A DNA stretch of 64,000 nt from Microthrixaceae bacterium (GCA_016702505.1 JADJDU010000003.1:1-64000); one strand, 5' to 3'. Shown: positions 25,171-35,381, counted from the stretch's first letter. The notes: generated by a model from the sequence alone, not told the origin. Translations and numbers: made by a program.

Positions 25171-26646
25171 ATGGCCCTTCGACTGGCCGGCAGCGACGCC
25201 GGTTTCCTCTACATCGAGAGCCCGACCAACACGTCCACCTGCGTCGACCTGATGGTGTTGGGCCCGGCCGGCGACGGCCGCCCGTCGCTCACCGTCCACG
25301 AACTTCGAGACCACCTGGCCGCTCGCCTGCCCCGGGTTCCGTCCCTTCGCCGGCGACTGGTCCCCGTCCCCGGAGGCCTCGACACCCCCCGTTGGGTGGA
25401 CGACCCCGACTTCGACCTCGGCTACCACGTCCGCCACGCCACCATTCCGGCGCCTGGCGGCGACGACGAGCTGCGCCGCTACGTCGCCACCCAGCTCCCC
25501 GGCTTGATCGACCAACGCCATCCGCTGTGGCAGGTGGTCCTGGTCGACGGTTTGGCCGACGGCCGTCAAGCCCTGGTCTGGCGTTGGCATCACACCTTGG
25601 CTGACGGCGCCGGCCTGGTGACCACCTTGTCCCGCCTACTGGGCCCACCCCGCCCCGGCTCGGACCCAGGCCCGGGCCCAGGCCCAGACCTTGCAGCCGG
25701 GTTCGACCGGTTCGACGATGCGTCGCCACTGCCCCGCCCCGCCCAGTTGGTCAAGGGTGCTCTCGGCCACCAGGCTCGAGCCTGGCGCGATGTGCCGCCG
25801 CTGCTCGTCGAGACGCTGCGCCGCTTCAAGGCGGTGGACGAGCGCCGCGCCACCGCCGCGGTCGCTGTGCCCCGATCGATGGGTGATGCTCCCCGCACCG
25901 TGCTGAACCGCTCGGCCGATGCTCGCCGCGGGTTCGGTCTGGTCGAGGTGGACCTGGCCCGGCTCCAGGCCGTCCGCAAAGCGGCCGGGACCACCCTGAG
26001 CGACGTGGTGCTGGCCGTGGTGGCGGGCGCGTTGCGAGCTCACCTGCTGGCCGACGACGAGCTGCCCGATGGGCCCCTGGTGGTCAACGTGCCAGTGGCC
26101 AACGATGCCCCCGGGGCCCCGCCCCGCATCACCGGAAACGTGTTCGCCAACTACTTCTCGTTCCTCGCCACCGACGAGCCCGATCCCATCACCCGGTTGC
26201 GCCGCGTGGCCGAAGCCAACCAGGAAGCCAAGGACCAACTCGAGATCCAAGGTCGCCACACCCTGCCGGCCTGGCTCGACCGCATCCCACCGGTGGTTGC
26301 ATCTAGGGCCTCGGCGTGGATGGCCGGTCGTCAACGCACCGGCACGGCCCCACCTGATTTCAACGTGTTGGTCTCCAACGTCCGGGTCACCGAGGCCAAC
26401 TGGTCGCTCGGAACCCGCCCGGTGGAGCGCTTCGCCATGTCGGGCCCGGTGGCCGACGGGGCCGGTCTGAACATCACCGTCACCGGTTACGGTCCCACCG
26501 TGCACTTCGCCCTGGTGGTGAACCCCGCCGCGGTAGCCGACCCCCAGGGACTGGCCGAGCGGATCGATGATGCTCTCAACGACCTGGAAGAAGCTCTCAC
26601 TGCGCCCACCGACGACCCCGCTGCCTCACCCACCGAGGAGGCCTGA
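25171..26646 (+). CDS. WS/DGAT wax-ester/triacylglycerol synthase 1
   Basis: A 491-residue bifunctional wax ester synthase/diacylglycerol acyltransferase, which transfers acyl groups from acyl-CoA to diacylglycerol or fatty alcohols to make storage lipid. The N-terminus LAGSDAGFLYIESPTN, the block HPLWQVVLVDGL, the catalytic motif HHTLADG (His140-His141) and the C-terminal NVLVSNVRV are all family landmarks. The ATG at 25171 is chosen because the family starts a few residues before the SDAGFLY block. A weak AGGACGG lies upstream. The next gene is a second family member one base after the stop. The divergent position opposite the lipid synthase suggests linked control. Confidence 0.93.
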   Translation: MALRLAGSDAGFLYIESPTNTSTCVDLMVLGPAGDGRPSLTVHELRDHLAARLPRVPSLRRRLVPVPGGLDTPRWVDDPDFDLGYHVRHATIPAPGGDDELRRYVATQLPGLIDQRHPLWQVVLVDGLADGRQALVWRWHHTLADGAGLVTTLSRLLGPPRPGSDPGPGPGPDLAAGFDRFDDASPLPRPAQLVKGALGHQARAWRDVPPLLVETLRRFKAVDERRATAAVAVPRSMGDAPRTVLNRSADARRGFGLVEVDLARLQAVRKAAGTTLSDVVLAVVAGALRAHLLADDELPDGPLVVNVPVANDAPGAPPRITGNVFANYFSFLATDEPDPITRLRRVAEANQEAKDQLEIQGRHTLPAWLDRIPPVVASRASAWMAGRQRTGTAPPDFNVLVSNVRVTEANWSLGTRPVERFAMSGPVADGAGLNITVTGYGPTVHFALVVNPAAVADPQGLAERIDDALNDLEEALTAPTDDPAASPTEEA

Positions 26647-26647
26647 G

Positions 26648-28045
26648 ATGATGCGCCTGTCGGGAGAAGATGCCGGGTTCTTGTACATGGACCTGCCCGG
26701 TCAACCCATGAACACCATGGCGGTCGGTGTGCTGGCTCCCACCGACGGCGCACCGGTGACCCTCGATGATCTGGCTTCCCACCTGGAGGATCGCCTCGAT
26801 CAGCTTCCGTCGTTCCGGTGGCGGATGGTGCGGGTGCCGCTGCGCCTCCACCATCCGGTCATGGTCGACGATCCCGATTTCGACCTCGCCTTCCACCTTC
26901 GTCACGAACGGGTTGCGGCCCCCGGTGACCCCGCCGCCTTGAACGCCCTGTTCGCCCGGATCGCCGAACGACACCTGGACCAGCGACATCCCCTGTGGCA
27001 GGCGACCCTGGTCGACGGGCTCGAAGGTGGCCGTCAGGCGGTGATCCTCAAGTACCAGCACTGCCTGGCCGACGGCGTGGCGGCCTACACCATCTTCTCC
27101 CGGGTGTTCTCCGACGAGGTCCGAGATCCGCTCCCGGGGGCGGGCCCCTTCGCCCCGGCACCGCTGCCCGGCCGGGTCAGGCTGATCGGCAGCGCTTTGG
27201 CCGACCACGCCCGCGCCCTGGCCCGCCTGCCTCGGCTGGCCGCCACCACCCGGACCCGGACCGGCGCCGTCAAGGCCCGGCGAGCCCGAGCCGAGGTGGC
27301 CACGCCCGGCTTCAGCGGAGAAGCCCCGTGGTGCGTTCTCAACGACGCCTTCTCCCCTCCCCGCGCCTACGTCCGGGCCGAGCTTCCATTGGCCGGACTG
27401 AAGCAGATCAAGGCCACCGCCGGGGTGACCCTCAACGACGTCATCCTGGCCGTGATGGCTGGTGCCTGCCGCCGCTACCTGGAAGCCCACGGCGGCGTTC
27501 CGACCCTCCCGCTGCTCACCAGCGTGCCGGTGTCCGACGAGCCCGCTGACGCCCCGGTCCGCCAGCACGGAAACCGGTTCTGGAGCTTCACAACCTCATT
27601 GGCCACCGACGTCGAGGACCCGTGGGATCGGCTGGCCAAGATCAGTGCCGTGACCCGCGAGGCCAAGGAACAGCTCTCGATCCTGGGCACGGACCTGATG
27701 CCGGCCTGGCTGGACGTGGTGCCGCCGCTGGTGGCCGAGCCCGGGGCCCGTGCCCTGGTCGGTCGGCTGAAGGCCAGCACCGACCGCGTCGACGCCAACA
27801 TCTTGATCTCCAACATCAAGGGCCCCGACCAGCCCTGGACTCTGTTCGGCCGCACGGTCGAAGACCTGCACGTCGACGGCCCACCCAGCAACGGGGTGGG
27901 CTGCAACGTGATGGTGTGGAGCTACGGCGACCGGATGCTGCTGGGGATCTTGGCCTTCGCCGACGCCCTGCGCGACCCCGATCTCCTGTCCCGTTCGATC
28001 ACCGAGTCATTCGAAGAACTGGCCGCCCAGACGGTGAAGACATGA
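26648..28045 (+). CDS. WS/DGAT wax-ester/triacylglycerol synthase 2
   Basis: A 465-residue paralogue of the preceding gene, starting one base after its stop (TGAGATGATG), so probably co-translated. It has the same landmarks: LSGEDAGFLYMDLP, HPLWQATLVDGL, and the late block ANILISNIKGP. The active-site motif reads QHCLADG (Gln137-His138) where the family normally has HHxxxDG. The second histidine, usually taken as the catalytic base, is kept. The enzyme may therefore be active with changed efficiency or substrate preference, or may have a regulatory role. The pair looks like an old tandem duplication with considerable divergence. Confidence 0.92.
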   Translation: MMRLSGEDAGFLYMDLPGQPMNTMAVGVLAPTDGAPVTLDDLASHLEDRLDQLPSFRWRMVRVPLRLHHPVMVDDPDFDLAFHLRHERVAAPGDPAALNALFARIAERHLDQRHPLWQATLVDGLEGGRQAVILKYQHCLADGVAAYTIFSRVFSDEVRDPLPGAGPFAPAPLPGRVRLIGSALADHARALARLPRLAATTRTRTGAVKARRARAEVATPGFSGEAPWCVLNDAFSPPRAYVRAELPLAGLKQIKATAGVTLNDVILAVMAGACRRYLEAHGGVPTLPLLTSVPVSDEPADAPVRQHGNRFWSFTTSLATDVEDPWDRLAKISAVTREAKEQLSILGTDLMPAWLDVVPPLVAEPGARALVGRLKASTDRVDANILISNIKGPDQPWTLFGRTVEDLHVDGPPSNGVGCNVMVWSYGDRMLLGILAFADALRDPDLLSRSITESFEELAAQTVKT

Positions 28046-28089
28046 GCTTCTACCGGGAACGGCTGCTACCCCGCCTCGTCCACGGTTGA
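28042..28089 (+). pseudogene. Orphan 15-codon start, possible methyltransferase remnant
   Basis: An ATG overlapping the WS/DGAT-2 stop (ATGA) opens MSFYRERLLPRLVHG and then stops. The peptide resembles the beginning of certain small SAM-dependent methyltransferases, whose start pattern is roughly FYxxxxLPRL. No continuation in any frame was found before the convergent PIG-L gene. It is either a deletion remnant left at the end of this operon or a chance coupled mini-frame. Confidence 0.35.
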
Positions 28090-28093
28090 CGCC

Positions 28094-28109
28094 TGAGGTT
28101 CTGACCTCA
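28094..28109. terminator. Short hairpin between convergent genes
   Basis: TGAGGT-TCTG-ACCTCA forms a 6-bp stem with a 4-base loop, between the end of the WS/DGAT transcript (plus) and the end of the PIG-L gene (minus). There is no T-run. It is at best a weak or Rho-assisted bidirectional stop. Confidence 0.3.
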
Positions 28110-28117
28110 TCGGGTGG

Positions 28118-28945
28118 TCATACCGGCAACAGTCCCAAGGAACGTTCGAGCGACCCGGCGGTGATCGCGCTCCGGCGCAGGAACCACTCGTGGGCCAGTA
28201 CCTGGTGGAAGATCCCCGGTGGGATGCCCATGAAGTCGGCGGCATCGGGGACCTGACTGGCGTGGGCGGCCAACGCCGCTTGCTTGGCTGCCCACTCCCG
28301 GGTGGGATCCAGGTCCAGTCGGGTCAGCGGCTTGGGCTCGTCACCGATCCCGGCGTGCCATCCGCCCGCGGTCGGGGCGACGCCCAGGGCGGCCAGTTCC
28401 GCCGCACACCATGCCTGTGGCGCCAGCCGGCCCGCCTCGATCCGCTCGGCGCGGAGCTCCCCGAGCCAGCGACGGTCGATGGTGGCCTCCAGGATCTCGG
28501 CAACTCCGGCAGCGGCGGCGGCGGCGGCCACGATCTGGTGCACCGCCGTGTGGTCGGGGTGACCGTAGATCCCGTTGGGGTCCTGACCGACCACGGCATC
28601 GGCACCGCAACGGACCAACAGCCGCTCCAACACCTCGGTGGCCTCGACGACGGAGGCGGACAAGGTTCCCGGGCGGTGATTGGCCGACGTGCCGGCCATG
28701 CCCGAGTCACGGAACCCGAGATAGTGGATCTCATGGGCACCGAGCACCGCCGCGGCCTGGGCGGTCTCCATCCGGCGGTGATCGGCGGCGTCGAGGGTGA
28801 CCCAGTCGGGCATGGTCCCCTCCTCCCCTGCCGTCCCCAAGACCAGGATCACCCGCCAGCCGGCGTCGGCAGCGCGGCGCATGGCACCACCGGTGAAGAT
28901 GGCCTCGTCATCGGGATGGGGCTGAACGAAGACCGCAGTTGGCAT
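28118..28945 (-). CDS. PIG-L/LmbE-family zinc deacetylase
   Basis: A 275-residue PIG-L family protein. The zinc-binding motif HPDDE is at residues 10-14, preceded by a hydrophobic strand, and the second metal motif GHPDH sits near residue 131. The family includes MshB (mycothiol biosynthesis) and Mca (mycothiol S-conjugate amidase), which remove N-acyl groups from sugar amides. Length and actinobacterial context fit a mycothiol-related amidase, but no other mycothiol gene is nearby, so the substrate is open. It ends facing the WS/DGAT operon. The hypothetical protein after its start codon, at 28975-29364, reads in the same direction and may be co-transcribed. Confidence 0.88.
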   Translation of the reverse strand: MPTAVFVQPHPDDEAIFTGGAMRRAADAGWRVILVLGTAGEEGTMPDWVTLDAADHRRMETAQAAAVLGAHEIHYLGFRDSGMAGTSANHRPGTLSASVVEATEVLERLLVRCGADAVVGQDPNGIYGHPDHTAVHQIVAAAAAAAGVAEILEATIDRRWLGELRAERIEAGRLAPQAWCAAELAALGVAPTAGGWHAGIGDEPKPLTRLDLDPTREWAAKQAALAAHASQVPDAADFMGIPPGIFHQVLAHEWFLRRSAITAGSLERSLGLLPV

Positions 28946-28974
28946 CGAGGTGGCGACGCGGCCCGACGCCGCCG

Positions 28975-29364
28975 TCAGCGCCGAATGGACTTGAGGACCT
29001 GGCGGGCCACCGCGGTGTTCATCTGGTAGATCACCGACTTGGACGCGTCCTTGGCCAGCTTCACCACGGCCCCACCGCTCACCTCTTCCAGCGAGTCGAG
29101 CCCGTCGTGCAACGCCTGCTTGGTGGTGTCGGTGGCCTTGTAGCCGGCACTGGTGAGCGCCTTGACCAGTTCGCTCTGGGCCACCGGTTCGGGGGCGGCG
29201 GAAGCGATGATGCGCAACGCCTCCTTGGTGAGCTCGGCGCTCTGGTCGACGACCTCGTGGGTGGTGAGGTTGCCTTCCTCTTCGCCTTCCAGCGATGCCA
29301 GCCAGCGGCGGACCTTCACCACGAGCTCGCCGTGCGTTTCACCTTCGAAGGACAAGGTCGCCAT
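28975..29364 (-). CDS. Conserved-looking hypothetical protein
   Basis: A 129-residue soluble protein of unknown function, read from the ATG of MATLSFEGETHGELV. A further 14 in-frame codons upstream look non-coding. The N-terminal third is strand/helix with many glutamates (ASLEGEEEGNLT). The rest is predicted helical, with repeated Ala/Leu/Lys (VVDQSAELTKEALRII, ALTSAGYKATDTTKQALHDGLDSLEE). There are no membrane segments, cysteines or metal motifs. It is 29 bases upstream of the PIG-L gene in the same direction, so a shared transcript is likely. That does not reveal its role. Confidence 0.7.
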   Translation of the reverse strand: MATLSFEGETHGELVVKVRRWLASLEGEEEGNLTTHEVVDQSAELTKEALRIIASAAPEPVAQSELVKALTSAGYKATDTTKQALHDGLDSLEEVSGGAVVKLAKDASKSVIYQMNTAVARQVLKSIRR

Positions 29365-29435
29365 GGTCAGATGGTATCGCTCCAACGGTTCCAAACGGCG
29401 ATGCAACCCCCGGCCAGCGGGCTAGGTGGGCGGTG

Positions 29436-29996
29436 TCAGTTGGCCGACGGGTTCAGCGGGCAGTTGGCGAACCATCCCGTCGTTCCGGGTTGGCGACGGA
29501 CCACCCGGCGCCACAGCCCTTCGGGGTCATCGGTCAGGGCATCTTCGGGTAGCGCCGGCACCAGCCACCATGCACCCTCGCGCATCTCGTCCTCCAGTTG
29601 GCCGGGGGCCCATCCCGATGATCCGGCGAACAGGCGTAACTGCCCGAACGGCGCCACATCGCCTCGGGGCGGTCGACCCAAGTCGACCGAGCCCAGACCG
29701 TCCACCAATGGAGAAAACCCGTCCAGGTCACAGTCGTCGTCGGCAGGTCGCCCGATCCCGATGACGGCGTCGGGACCTACGGGTCCCCCGACAAACAGCC
29801 GGTCTGGTGGAGACATGTGGCCATCCCAGCCGTCGACCACATCTTCGGCCGCGGTGTCCGAAGGGCGGTTGAGGATAAGCCCGAACGCGCCCTCGTCACC
29901 GTGGGTGAGCAGCAGCACCACGCTGCGCTCGAAGTGCGGGTCGCCAATAAGAGGGGTGGCCACCAGCAACCGTCCGGCATGATCGGCTACGCCCAT
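29436..29996 (-). CDS. YqgE/AlgH (UPF0301) family protein
   Basis: A 186-residue YqgE/AlgH family protein. The signature GRLLVATPLIGDPHFERSV at the N-terminus, then LLLTHGDEGAFGLILNRPS and LFVGGPVGPD, follow the family closely. The biochemical role is not firmly established. AlgH was named as a regulator in Pseudomonas, but most members are uncharacterised. The ATG at 29996 places the conserved start near residue 5. A GTG at 30026 would add 10 residues. It lies between a Nudix gene and a hypothetical gene, all on the minus strand. Confidence 0.9.
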   Translation of the reverse strand: MGVADHAGRLLVATPLIGDPHFERSVVLLLTHGDEGAFGLILNRPSDTAAEDVVDGWDGHMSPPDRLFVGGPVGPDAVIGIGRPADDDCDLDGFSPLVDGLGSVDLGRPPRGDVAPFGQLRLFAGSSGWAPGQLEDEMREGAWWLVPALPEDALTDDPEGLWRRVVRRQPGTTGWFANCPLNPSAN

Positions 29997-30110
29997 CAGC
30001 AGACCAGCGACGTGATCGCCCAGCACTTCACGACCACAACGCTAGGCATCTGACCCGACTGAGACGACCACGCCGGCCGAACCGGTCCTCGCTCGGACAC
30101 CAAGCGCCGT

Positions 30111-30806
30111 TCAGTCGTGGTCGAGGTCGCCACGAGTGAGGGTCCCTGTGAGCAGCCCCAGCAGCTGGCGCAACATGGCGGCGGTGGCCCCCCAAACCGT
30201 GTCTCCCATCAACTCGAAGAAGAAGATGGGCCTGACCATCCCGAAGATGTGCCATCGCTCCTCCCGGTAGACCTCCGGTAGGAGCAGCTCGGACAGAGGC
30301 ACGTGCAGCACTGCCTCCACCTCGGCCGGGTTCGGTGTCACCACGGGTCGCCCCGAGGCCAGAAGCCCCACGTAGGGAACGATGAACGAGCCGCTGGTGA
30401 TGGTGGTGAGGTGGTCCAGTTCACCCACCACGTCCACACCACTCGGGTCCAGGCCGATCTCCTCGCGGGCCTCGCGCAGGGCGGTGTCGACCAGTCCTTC
30501 GTCGGGCTCACGTCGACCGCCGGGGAAGCTGACCTCACCGCTGTGGACCCGCAGCGACGGTGAACGACGAGTCAGGATCACGTTGAGATCGCCGTGGTCC
30601 TCATAGAGGGCGGCCAACACCGCCGAACCCCGCCCCACCTTGTTCTCCCGCTCTGAGCGGTGGGCCGGCCCCAAGACCTCGAAGGCGTTACGCACGTCGT
30701 TCGGGGTCAGCGATGGCCTCTGGTGCTCGGCCCAGGGGGCTGGTCGACCCGGCTCCACCAGCGGAGGGCGGGGGATGTGTTGGGGACCACCCCGGCCCTC
30801 GGTCAT
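30111..30806 (-). CDS. Nudix hydrolase (CoA pyrophosphatase-like)
   Basis: A 231-residue Nudix enzyme. The Nudix box runs GGRREPDEGLVDTALREAREEIG, split here as GGRREPDEG and REAREEIG, with all metal-binding glutamates. It is preceded by VHSGEVSFPGG, a feature of the NudL/CoA diphosphatase group (UPF0035), which cleaves coenzyme A and its thioesters. Substrate is inferred from that pattern only. The ATG at 30806 is preferred over a GTG two codons upstream. The gene is divergent from the TetR regulator at 30920, with about 110 bases between them, which could hold a shared control region. Confidence 0.88.
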   Translation of the reverse strand: MTEGRGGPQHIPRPPLVEPGRPAPWAEHQRPSLTPNDVRNAFEVLGPAHRSERENKVGRGSAVLAALYEDHGDLNVILTRRSPSLRVHSGEVSFPGGRREPDEGLVDTALREAREEIGLDPSGVDVVGELDHLTTITSGSFIVPYVGLLASGRPVVTPNPAEVEAVLHVPLSELLLPEVYREERWHIFGMVRPIFFFELMGDTVWGATAAMLRQLLGLLTGTLTRGDLDHD

Positions 30807-30919
30807 CGACACAGCCTACCGAGGCCACCGCCCCCGCGGCCCTGGGTGGACGTCCGGCAACGTCGCCATCGGCGACTCCGGTACCGTGACGGCACCGGCG
30901 AGCCAGCTCTGGGAGCACC

Positions 30920-31693
30920 GTGTCCGACGAGAGCAACCCCCATCTGAGAAACATGCCCCGCCAGGCCCGTTCCGCGGCCCGGGTCGAGCACCTACTGGAC
31001 GTGGCCGAGGAGGTGTTCGAGGAGGTGGGCTACGACGCCGCCACCACCAACCTGGTGGCGTCGCGAGCCGGGGTCCCGGTGGGCACGTTGTACCGCTGGT
31101 TCCCGGACAAGGCCGCCTTGGCTGAAGCCCTGACCGATCGATACCTCGACCACCTGATGGGCCTCTACAGCGGGATGCTGGACCAGATCTCGCCATCGGA
31201 TCGCATCGGTGACTTCGTACGACGGGTGTTGAACCGCCTGGCCGAGGAGACCCGCACCCAGCGGGCCATGCCGGCCCTGTTGGTGTCGGCCATGGTTCCA
31301 GGCGGAAGGTCACGAGCCGGGGCCCGGCTCCGCCAGGGCCTCGAAGGTCACGTCCGGATGCTGTTGGAGCTCCGGGCTCCCGGCATTCCCGAAGACATCC
31401 GGGACCGATCCTCAGAGGTGATCGTGACCCTGGTGTACCTGGTGTTGGCCGCCGCCGCCGACAGCGCCACTGATGCTGACTCCGACGCCGATGTCGCGGT
31501 CGGAACGGAGATGGACTTCCGCTCGCAGATCACCGACGAGTACATAGACGTCGTGTTGTCCTACCTGGAGGCCAAGTTCCCGAGTCCCGGGCACCCCGCC
31601 TGGAGCGACCCCGACGTACCGGTCAAGCCGGTGTTCGCCGCCCCCGACCGCAGCCACCGCCTGGCCGCCGCCGAGTCGGCCAGCGCCGACTGA
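30920..31693 (+). CDS. TetR-family transcriptional regulator
   Basis: A 257-residue TetR regulator. The helix-turn-helix is at residues about 15-75 (QARSAARVEHLLDVAEEVF, then AATTNLVASRAGVPVGTLYRWFPDKAALAEAL), a textbook TetR DNA-binding domain. The remainder is a variable helical ligand-binding/dimer domain ending in a flexible Pro/Ala tail. The start is a GTG at 30920; an ATG 11 codons later is possible. It is divergent from the Nudix gene. It is the only TetR gene in the window and so a possible, unproven, partner for the palindrome at 25092. Confidence 0.93.
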   Translation: MSDESNPHLRNMPRQARSAARVEHLLDVAEEVFEEVGYDAATTNLVASRAGVPVGTLYRWFPDKAALAEALTDRYLDHLMGLYSGMLDQISPSDRIGDFVRRVLNRLAEETRTQRAMPALLVSAMVPGGRSRAGARLRQGLEGHVRMLLELRAPGIPEDIRDRSSEVIVTLVYLVLAAAADSATDADSDADVAVGTEMDFRSQITDEYIDVVLSYLEAKFPSPGHPAWSDPDVPVKPVFAAPDRSHRLAAAESASAD

Positions 31694-32072
31694 ACAACCC
31701 GCCCGTCACCGCAGCATCGTCGGGCAGCATCCTTAGCCTGGATCCACCGATCGATCTTGGGTTGTGCTCGATTCTCCTTGGTCACCCAGGCGAATTCGGC
31801 TCGCTGTGCGGCCACCGTTAGTGCTCGGTTGTCTGACGAGCTGAAGCCACAGGACTGGGCGGGGGTTCGGGGCCAGAGCCCTTTGTGGCGGAGCCCCCGA
31901 CCTGCGGAGATCGGCTTTGCCGGTCGTAGCAGCGAAGGCCGCGGCCGTCAGGCCGGCGATCGAACTCCGCCGGAAGGCTCTGCCTTCGGCGGATCCAGGC
32001 TTAGCCTGGACGCGAAGGAGCCCGGGCTCGCGGCCCGGGCTCCTTCAGTTCATTTCCCTGGGTGGGAAAGGG
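31694..32072. other. Hairpin-rich gene-free spacer
   Basis: 379 bases without a gene, between the TetR stop and the groL stop. The first half shows nothing distinctive. From about 31860 on, the sequence is a run of inverted repeats: an imperfect one around 31860-31898 (gggggttcggggcc ... ggcggagccccc), CCGCCGGAAGGC/GCCTTCGGCGG around 31968-31992, TCCAGGC-TTA-GCCTGGA at 31994-32010, and the strong terminator-like stem at 32014-32046. The word ttagcctggatcc near 31733 is echoed at 32001. No coding frame fits a known family. Confidence 0.7.
32014..32046 (-). terminator. Strong hairpin downstream of groL
   Basis: A perfect 13-bp stem GAAGGAGCCCGGG / CCCGGGCTCCTTC with a 7-base loop lies 27 bases after the groL stop. 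No long T-run follows on either strand. The very stable stem and its position make it the likely transcription end for groESL, possibly acting from both sides. Confidence 0.7.
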
Positions 32073-33719
<1,647 letters not shown>

Positions 33720-33733
33720 GTGGTTTCCTCAGC

Positions 33734-34027
33734 TCACTTCTCGACGATGGCGAGGACGTCGCGGGCATTCAGGATCAGCACGTCCTGGCCATCGACGGTG
33801 ATCTCGGTGCCGCCGTACTTGGAGTAGACGACGGTGTCGCCGACCTTGATGTCCATGGGGATGCGGTTCTCGCCGTCCTCGTCCCAACGGCCTTCACCCA
33901 CGGCGAGCACCTCGCCCTGCTGGGGCTTCTCCTTGGCGGTGTCGGGGATGACCAGGCCGCTGGCGGTGGTCTCTTCGGCGTCGCCGGGCTTGACGACGAT
34001 GCGGTCTTCGAGCGGCTTCAGGGACAT
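33734..34027 (-). CDS. groES: Co-chaperonin GroES
   Basis: A 97-residue co-chaperonin (Cpn10) that caps the GroEL cavity. It begins MSLKPLEDRIVVKPGDAEE, contains the mobile loop ETTASGLVIPDTAKEKPQQG and ends VLILNARDVLAIVE, all typical. The ATG has an ideal TGGAGG ribosome site 5-6 bases upstream. First gene of a groES-groL pair, preceded by a perfect CIRCE operator, so heat-inducible through HrcA. Confidence 0.98.
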   Translation of the reverse strand: MSLKPLEDRIVVKPGDAEETTASGLVIPDTAKEKPQQGEVLAVGEGRWDEDGENRIPMDIKVGDTVVYSKYGGTEITVDGQDVLILNARDVLAIVEK

Positions 34028-34080
34028 TGCGCCTCCAGTGGCGGGTGTGGTTCCGTGCCAGCCGCGACGGTTCGCGGGCG

Positions 34081-34107
34081 TTAGCACTCCTCTTTGTCGA
34101 GTGCTAA
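34081..34107. promoter_or_regulatory. CIRCE operator (HrcA-binding site)
   Basis: TTAGCACTC, nine bases, GAGTGCTAA: an exact match to the CIRCE consensus, about 54 bases before the groES start. HrcA binding here represses groESL until heat stress. A lone half-site, GAGTGCTAAC, lies 44 bases further upstream at 34151-34160 without a partner arm. Confidence 0.97.
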
Positions 34108-34233
34108 CGATACGGCCCGAATCCACCAGTCGCAAGCAGTCGACCCAAGAGAGTGCTAACGGGTCCCTGGCGGCCCTGCCCTGGGTGCTGACCGCGTGTT
34201 GTGGGCGATGCCCGGTGGCGTACCGTCCCAGCG

Positions 34234-35319
34234 ATGTCCACTCAGGCTTTCGCCGGCGTCGTCGCCATCGTCGGCGGGGTGATCATCGCCGTGCTGGCGT
34301 TCGTGCCGATGGCGGCGGTGACCTACCGGAGGCGGGGCCAGCTCACCCGCCGTGACCTGGCCAACCTGTTGGTGTCAGCGGTCTACGGGTTGTCGCTGTG
34401 GACCTACACGCTGCTGCCGTTGCCGGCGAGCGATGACTTCGAGTGCCGTGAGGCCATCACCCGTCCTGAACAGGTCCTCGACATCATCCGTGCCCACCCC
34501 CACCACACACTGTTGGACCTGGCCCGCAACCCGATGGTGATGCAGATCGCCCTCAACGTGGCCCTGTTCGTCCCACTCGGAGTCCTTCTGCGGGTACGGG
34601 CGCGCCGAGGCGTGTTCACCGCCGCATTGGTGGGGTTGGCGATGTCGTTGGCCATCGAGGTGACCCAGCACACCGGCCTGTGGGGCATCTACGACTGCGC
34701 CTACCGCTACTTCGACATCAGCGACCTGATCTCCAACCCCACCGGTGCGGTGGTGGGTTCCGTCCTCGCCGCAATGGTCGCCGGCCGCAGGCCTGCCCCC
34801 CTTCCCCGGGTCACACCGCGCCTGACTAGGGGGCGACGGGTGGTCGCTCTGGTCAGTGACCTGCTGGTCGTCGCCCTGCTGGGCTCGCTCACCGTCGTCC
34901 TGTGGCGCGCCTGGCAGTTCCTGGGAATCACCGAGACCTCGCCCCTCATCGCCCAGCGCCAAGCCCTCATCCAGTGGGGCCTCCCGCTCGCCGTCCAGAC
35001 CATCTCGGTAGTCGGCTGGGGGACGACGATCGGTGAGCGGGTGGTCCAGGTCCGCACCCAAACCCACCGCCGGACCTGGGCCCTGCCCGCTCGCCTGATA
35101 AAGCTGAGCACCGGGGTCGGGGCTCTGGCGGTGCTCGGGGCTGGGGTAATCCCCGGCTCGGGCTGGCTTCTGCTTGGCCTCACTACCGCCCACCTGGCCG
35201 CCGTCGCCATGCCCGGCGGGCGGGGCCTGTCCAACACCCTGGCCCGCCTCGATCTAGTTCTCGACTCGACCACCGGGCCCTCCGCTGAGGGGTCAGCGTC
35301 GACCCCGGCGGCCAGCTGA
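34234..35319 (+). CDS. VanZ-like/RDD membrane protein
   Basis: A 361-residue integral membrane protein with about eight predicted helices. The N-terminal half matches the VanZ-like pattern: an opening helix, LWTYTLLPLP, NVALFVPLGVLLR, then EVTQHTGLWGIYDCAYRYFDISDLISNPTGAVVG. The C-terminal half looks like an RDD-type domain (RRVVALVSDLLVVALLG, TIGERVVQVRT). VanZ-type proteins are linked to low-level glycopeptide resistance and cell-envelope functions; most fused members are uncharacterised. The ATG at 34234 starts just before the first membrane helix. It is divergent from groESL, with 206 bases between them. Confidence 0.82.
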   Translation: MSTQAFAGVVAIVGGVIIAVLAFVPMAAVTYRRRGQLTRRDLANLLVSAVYGLSLWTYTLLPLPASDDFECREAITRPEQVLDIIRAHPHHTLLDLARNPMVMQIALNVALFVPLGVLLRVRARRGVFTAALVGLAMSLAIEVTQHTGLWGIYDCAYRYFDISDLISNPTGAVVGSVLAAMVAGRRPAPLPRVTPRLTRGRRVVALVSDLLVVALLGSLTVVLWRAWQFLGITETSPLIAQRQALIQWGLPLAVQTISVVGWGTTIGERVVQVRTQTHRRTWALPARLIKLSTGVGALAVLGAGVIPGSGWLLLGLTTAHLAAVAMPGGRGLSNTLARLDLVLDSTTGPSAEGSASTPAAS

Positions 35320-35381
35320 CGGTCACGTGAGGATCTGACCGGTAGTTTGCCGAGCATGAGGTCAACATCGATCCCACCGCG

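Noticed and set aside
31860..31900. A possible tRNA because of a ggttcgggg-like motif
   Set aside because: No cloverleaf with acceptor, D and anticodon arms can be drawn.
34151..34160. Second CIRCE-like site GAGTGCTAAC
   Set aside because: Only one arm is present. The partner arm TTAGCACTC is missing, so it is not counted as a second operator.
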